Origin: an uncultured Candidatus Melainabacteria bacterium
GTDB taxonomy: Bacteria; Cyanobacteriota; Vampirovibrionia; Gastranaerophilales; Gastranaerophilaceae
Direction of reading: 5' to 3'
Assembly: GCA_934747335.1 (NCBI GenBank)
Contig: CAKVGS010000045.1
Coordinates: 1-13,534 of the forward strand
Length of the DNA stretch: 13,534 nt
Position numbers and translations under genes: made by a program. Under the pieces are notes generated by a model. That model had not been told where the DNA came from, did no database searches, and saw only the letters and a program-made list of their open reading frames with translations. This document shows positions 12,338 to 13,534 of this stretch, one piece after another (positions within the stretch are counted from its first letter, which is position 1; every line of letters starts with the position of its first letter).

Positions 12338-13534
12338 TTATAGGCTGCAAGCGCAAACGCCGTCTTTGCAAGAATAGTTCAAAGCTTGTTGAGCTTCTTC
12401 CATTCTAACTTTGATACGTCCGTCTACTGCAATACCTTCACCTGTTTTTTCAGAAATCAACAATGGGTTGATGTCTAATTCGTCGATGAATTTGAAATCG
12501 TGAACTAATTGAGATAATCTCAACAATGTTTCTTCGATTTGTTCCATTTGAGCAGGTTTAGTACCTCTTGCGCCTTCTAACAATTTGTATGCCTTAACTG
12601 ATTTAATCATTTCTTTAGCATCAACATCAGTAAGAGGTGCAATTCTGAATGTTACGTCTTTCATAACTTCGATGAATACGCCACCTAAACCGAACATCAT
12701 CATTGGACCGTATTGAGGGTCTGTTGCGATACCGCAAACCATTTCTCTGTTACCTTTAACCATTTCTTGGATAATAACACCTTCTAGACCTTCAAGAAGT
12801 CCTTTTTCTGTTAATTTAGCAATCAAGTCTTGGTATTCAGCTCTTAATTGTTCAGCAGATTGGATGTTAACTCTTACACCGCCAACGTCAGTTTTGTGAG
12901 AAGTTGTTTTAGAAGTCATCTTCATTACAACAGGGTATCCGATAGAATCAGCGATTGAAACAGCTTCGTCTTCAGATTTTGCAAAGCCTGATTTACATAC
13001 TCTGATACCGTAAGCATCCAATACGTCAATAGATTCACGAGTTGTAAGTTGTGCTCTGCCTTCGTTAACTGATTTAGCGATAATTTCTTGAGCGCGTTTA
13101 TAGTCAACATCAAATGTAGGAATTTTACCTTCCGGTCTTTCCATCCATTTTCTTTGTTGGTTCAATCTGTTCAAACCATCAGCAGCTTCTTCTGCGTACA
13201 TAAAGAATGGCATGTTAACTTCCATATCTGATAATGTTGAGAAGAATTCAGACTTAGTCATAAATACACCGATAACAGGTTTTTCAGGGTGTTCAGCCTT
13301 AATTTCCATAAGAGCTTTAGCAACATCAATATCTTTCAAACCTAAGAATGGAAGATAGATTGTGATAATCATATCAACGTTTTCATCAGCGATAACTGTT
13401 TCTAATGTTTGTTTGTAGTGTTCGATAGGTGCAGATGCAATCATATCGATAGGGTTTTTAACTGATGCAGCTGATGGTAAGAAACTTCTTAATTTTTCTT
13501 TTGTAGCATCAGAAATCTTAGCGATTTGCATACC
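12338..13534 (-). CDS. ADP-forming acyl-CoA (acetyl-CoA) synthetase, C-terminal part
   Basis: The frame remains open to the window edge, with a Gly codon before the Met at 13531, so this is the last 398 or so residues of a longer protein (full-length fusions are about 700). Counting from Met 13531, residues 15-120 match the CoA-ligase domain (SVKNPIDMIASAPIEHYKQT, IGVFMTKSEFF). Residues 155-385 are an ATP-grasp domain: YPVVMKMTSKTTSHKTDVGG (199-218), VIIQEMVKGNREMVCGI (252-268), MMFGLGGVFIEVMKDV (278-293) and ELDINPLLI (351-359). Such enzymes convert acyl-CoA, ADP and phosphate to acid, CoA and ATP, a substrate-level energy step in anaerobes. The chain ends SCKDGVCACSL, with Cys388, Cys393 and Cys395, which is not part of the catalytic domain. 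The substrate is not determined. Confidence 0.9.
   Translation of the reverse strand, partial: GMQIAKISDATKEKLRSFLPSAASVKNPIDMIASAPIEHYKQTLETVIADENVDMIITIYLPFLGLKDIDVAKALMEIKAEHPEKPVIGVFMTKSEFFSTLSDMEVNMPFFMYAEEAADGLNRLNQQRKWMERPEGKIPTFDVDYKRAQEIIAKSVNEGRAQLTTRESIDVLDAYGIRVCKSGFAKSEDEAVSIADSIGYPVVMKMTSKTTSHKTDVGGVRVNIQSAEQLRAEYQDLIAKLTEKGLLEGLEGVIIQEMVKGNREMVCGIATDPQYGPMMMFGLGGVFIEVMKDVTFRIAPLTDVDAKEMIKSVKAYKLLEGARGTKPAQMEQIEETLLRLSQLVHDFKFIDELDINPLLISEKTGEGIAVDGRIKVRMEEAQQALNYSCKDGVCACSL

Noticed and set aside
13529..13531. ATG at 13531 as the real start of the acyl-CoA synthetase
   Set aside because: The frame continues upstream to the window edge and the protein begins in the middle of the CoA-ligase domain, so the gene is cut by the window.
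1..13534. CRISPR array, tRNA gene, insertion sequence or prophage
   Set aside because: No regularly spaced repeats, no cloverleaf-like sequence in the intergenic gaps, and no transposase, integrase or phage structural gene was seen.

Overview
The window is AT-rich, densely packed bacterial chromosome with no sign of phage, plasmid or insertion sequence. Four things suggest an anaerobic, fermentative, diderm bacterium. An MlaA-type outer-membrane lipid protein implies an outer membrane. FeoB imports ferrous iron. The ADP-forming acyl-CoA synthetase is typical of fermenters. The fliW-csrA pair is typical of Firmicutes, Spirochaetes and related deep lineages. Together with the low GC and several lineage-restricted membrane or coiled-coil proteins, this best fits a non-photosynthetic cyanobacterial relative of the gut type (Gastranaerophilales / Vampirovibrionia). 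That placement is an inference; no rRNA gene is present to confirm it.

Layout. 1-188: 3' end of a glutathione synthetase gene. 278-2402: a compact plus-strand operon of a secreted TPR protein, fliW, csrA and a second TPR-like protein, with a candidate promoter just upstream and twin GTGTATAC boxes in the presumed leader. 2418-5275: three unrecognised genes that probably form their own operon: a coiled-coil protein, a Cys-motif protein, and a four-helix membrane protein built from two related halves. Its promoter (TTGAAG-N17-TATAAT) places the transcription start on or beside the first ATG. 5293-7362 (minus strand): an MlaA domain fused to an alpha/beta hydrolase. 7508-10303: a FeoA-FeoB fusion and a small two-helix membrane protein, ending at a strong bidirectional terminator. 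10355-11182 (minus strand): a uridine-kinase-family enzyme. 11183-11443: an intergenic region with a perfect 19-bp inverted repeat and a GC-rich patch. 11444-12260: a DUF4186 protein overlapping a YbaK/EbsC-type tRNA deacylase, again behind a promoter that predicts an almost leaderless mRNA. 12338-13534 (minus strand): the C-terminal part of an ADP-forming acyl-CoA synthetase with a Cys-rich tail.

How the genes fit together. FliW and CsrA form a known protein-RNA regulatory switch; here their ribosome-binding regions share the same TTAAGGAAT sequence, which contains the core of a CsrA target, so the pair may regulate itself. The three-gene block 2418-5275 is the best candidate for an undescribed membrane-associated system. 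The MlaA-hydrolase fusion suggests that retrograde lipid removal from the outer membrane is coupled to an esterase-like activity in one polypeptide. The other genes are housekeeping or metabolic.
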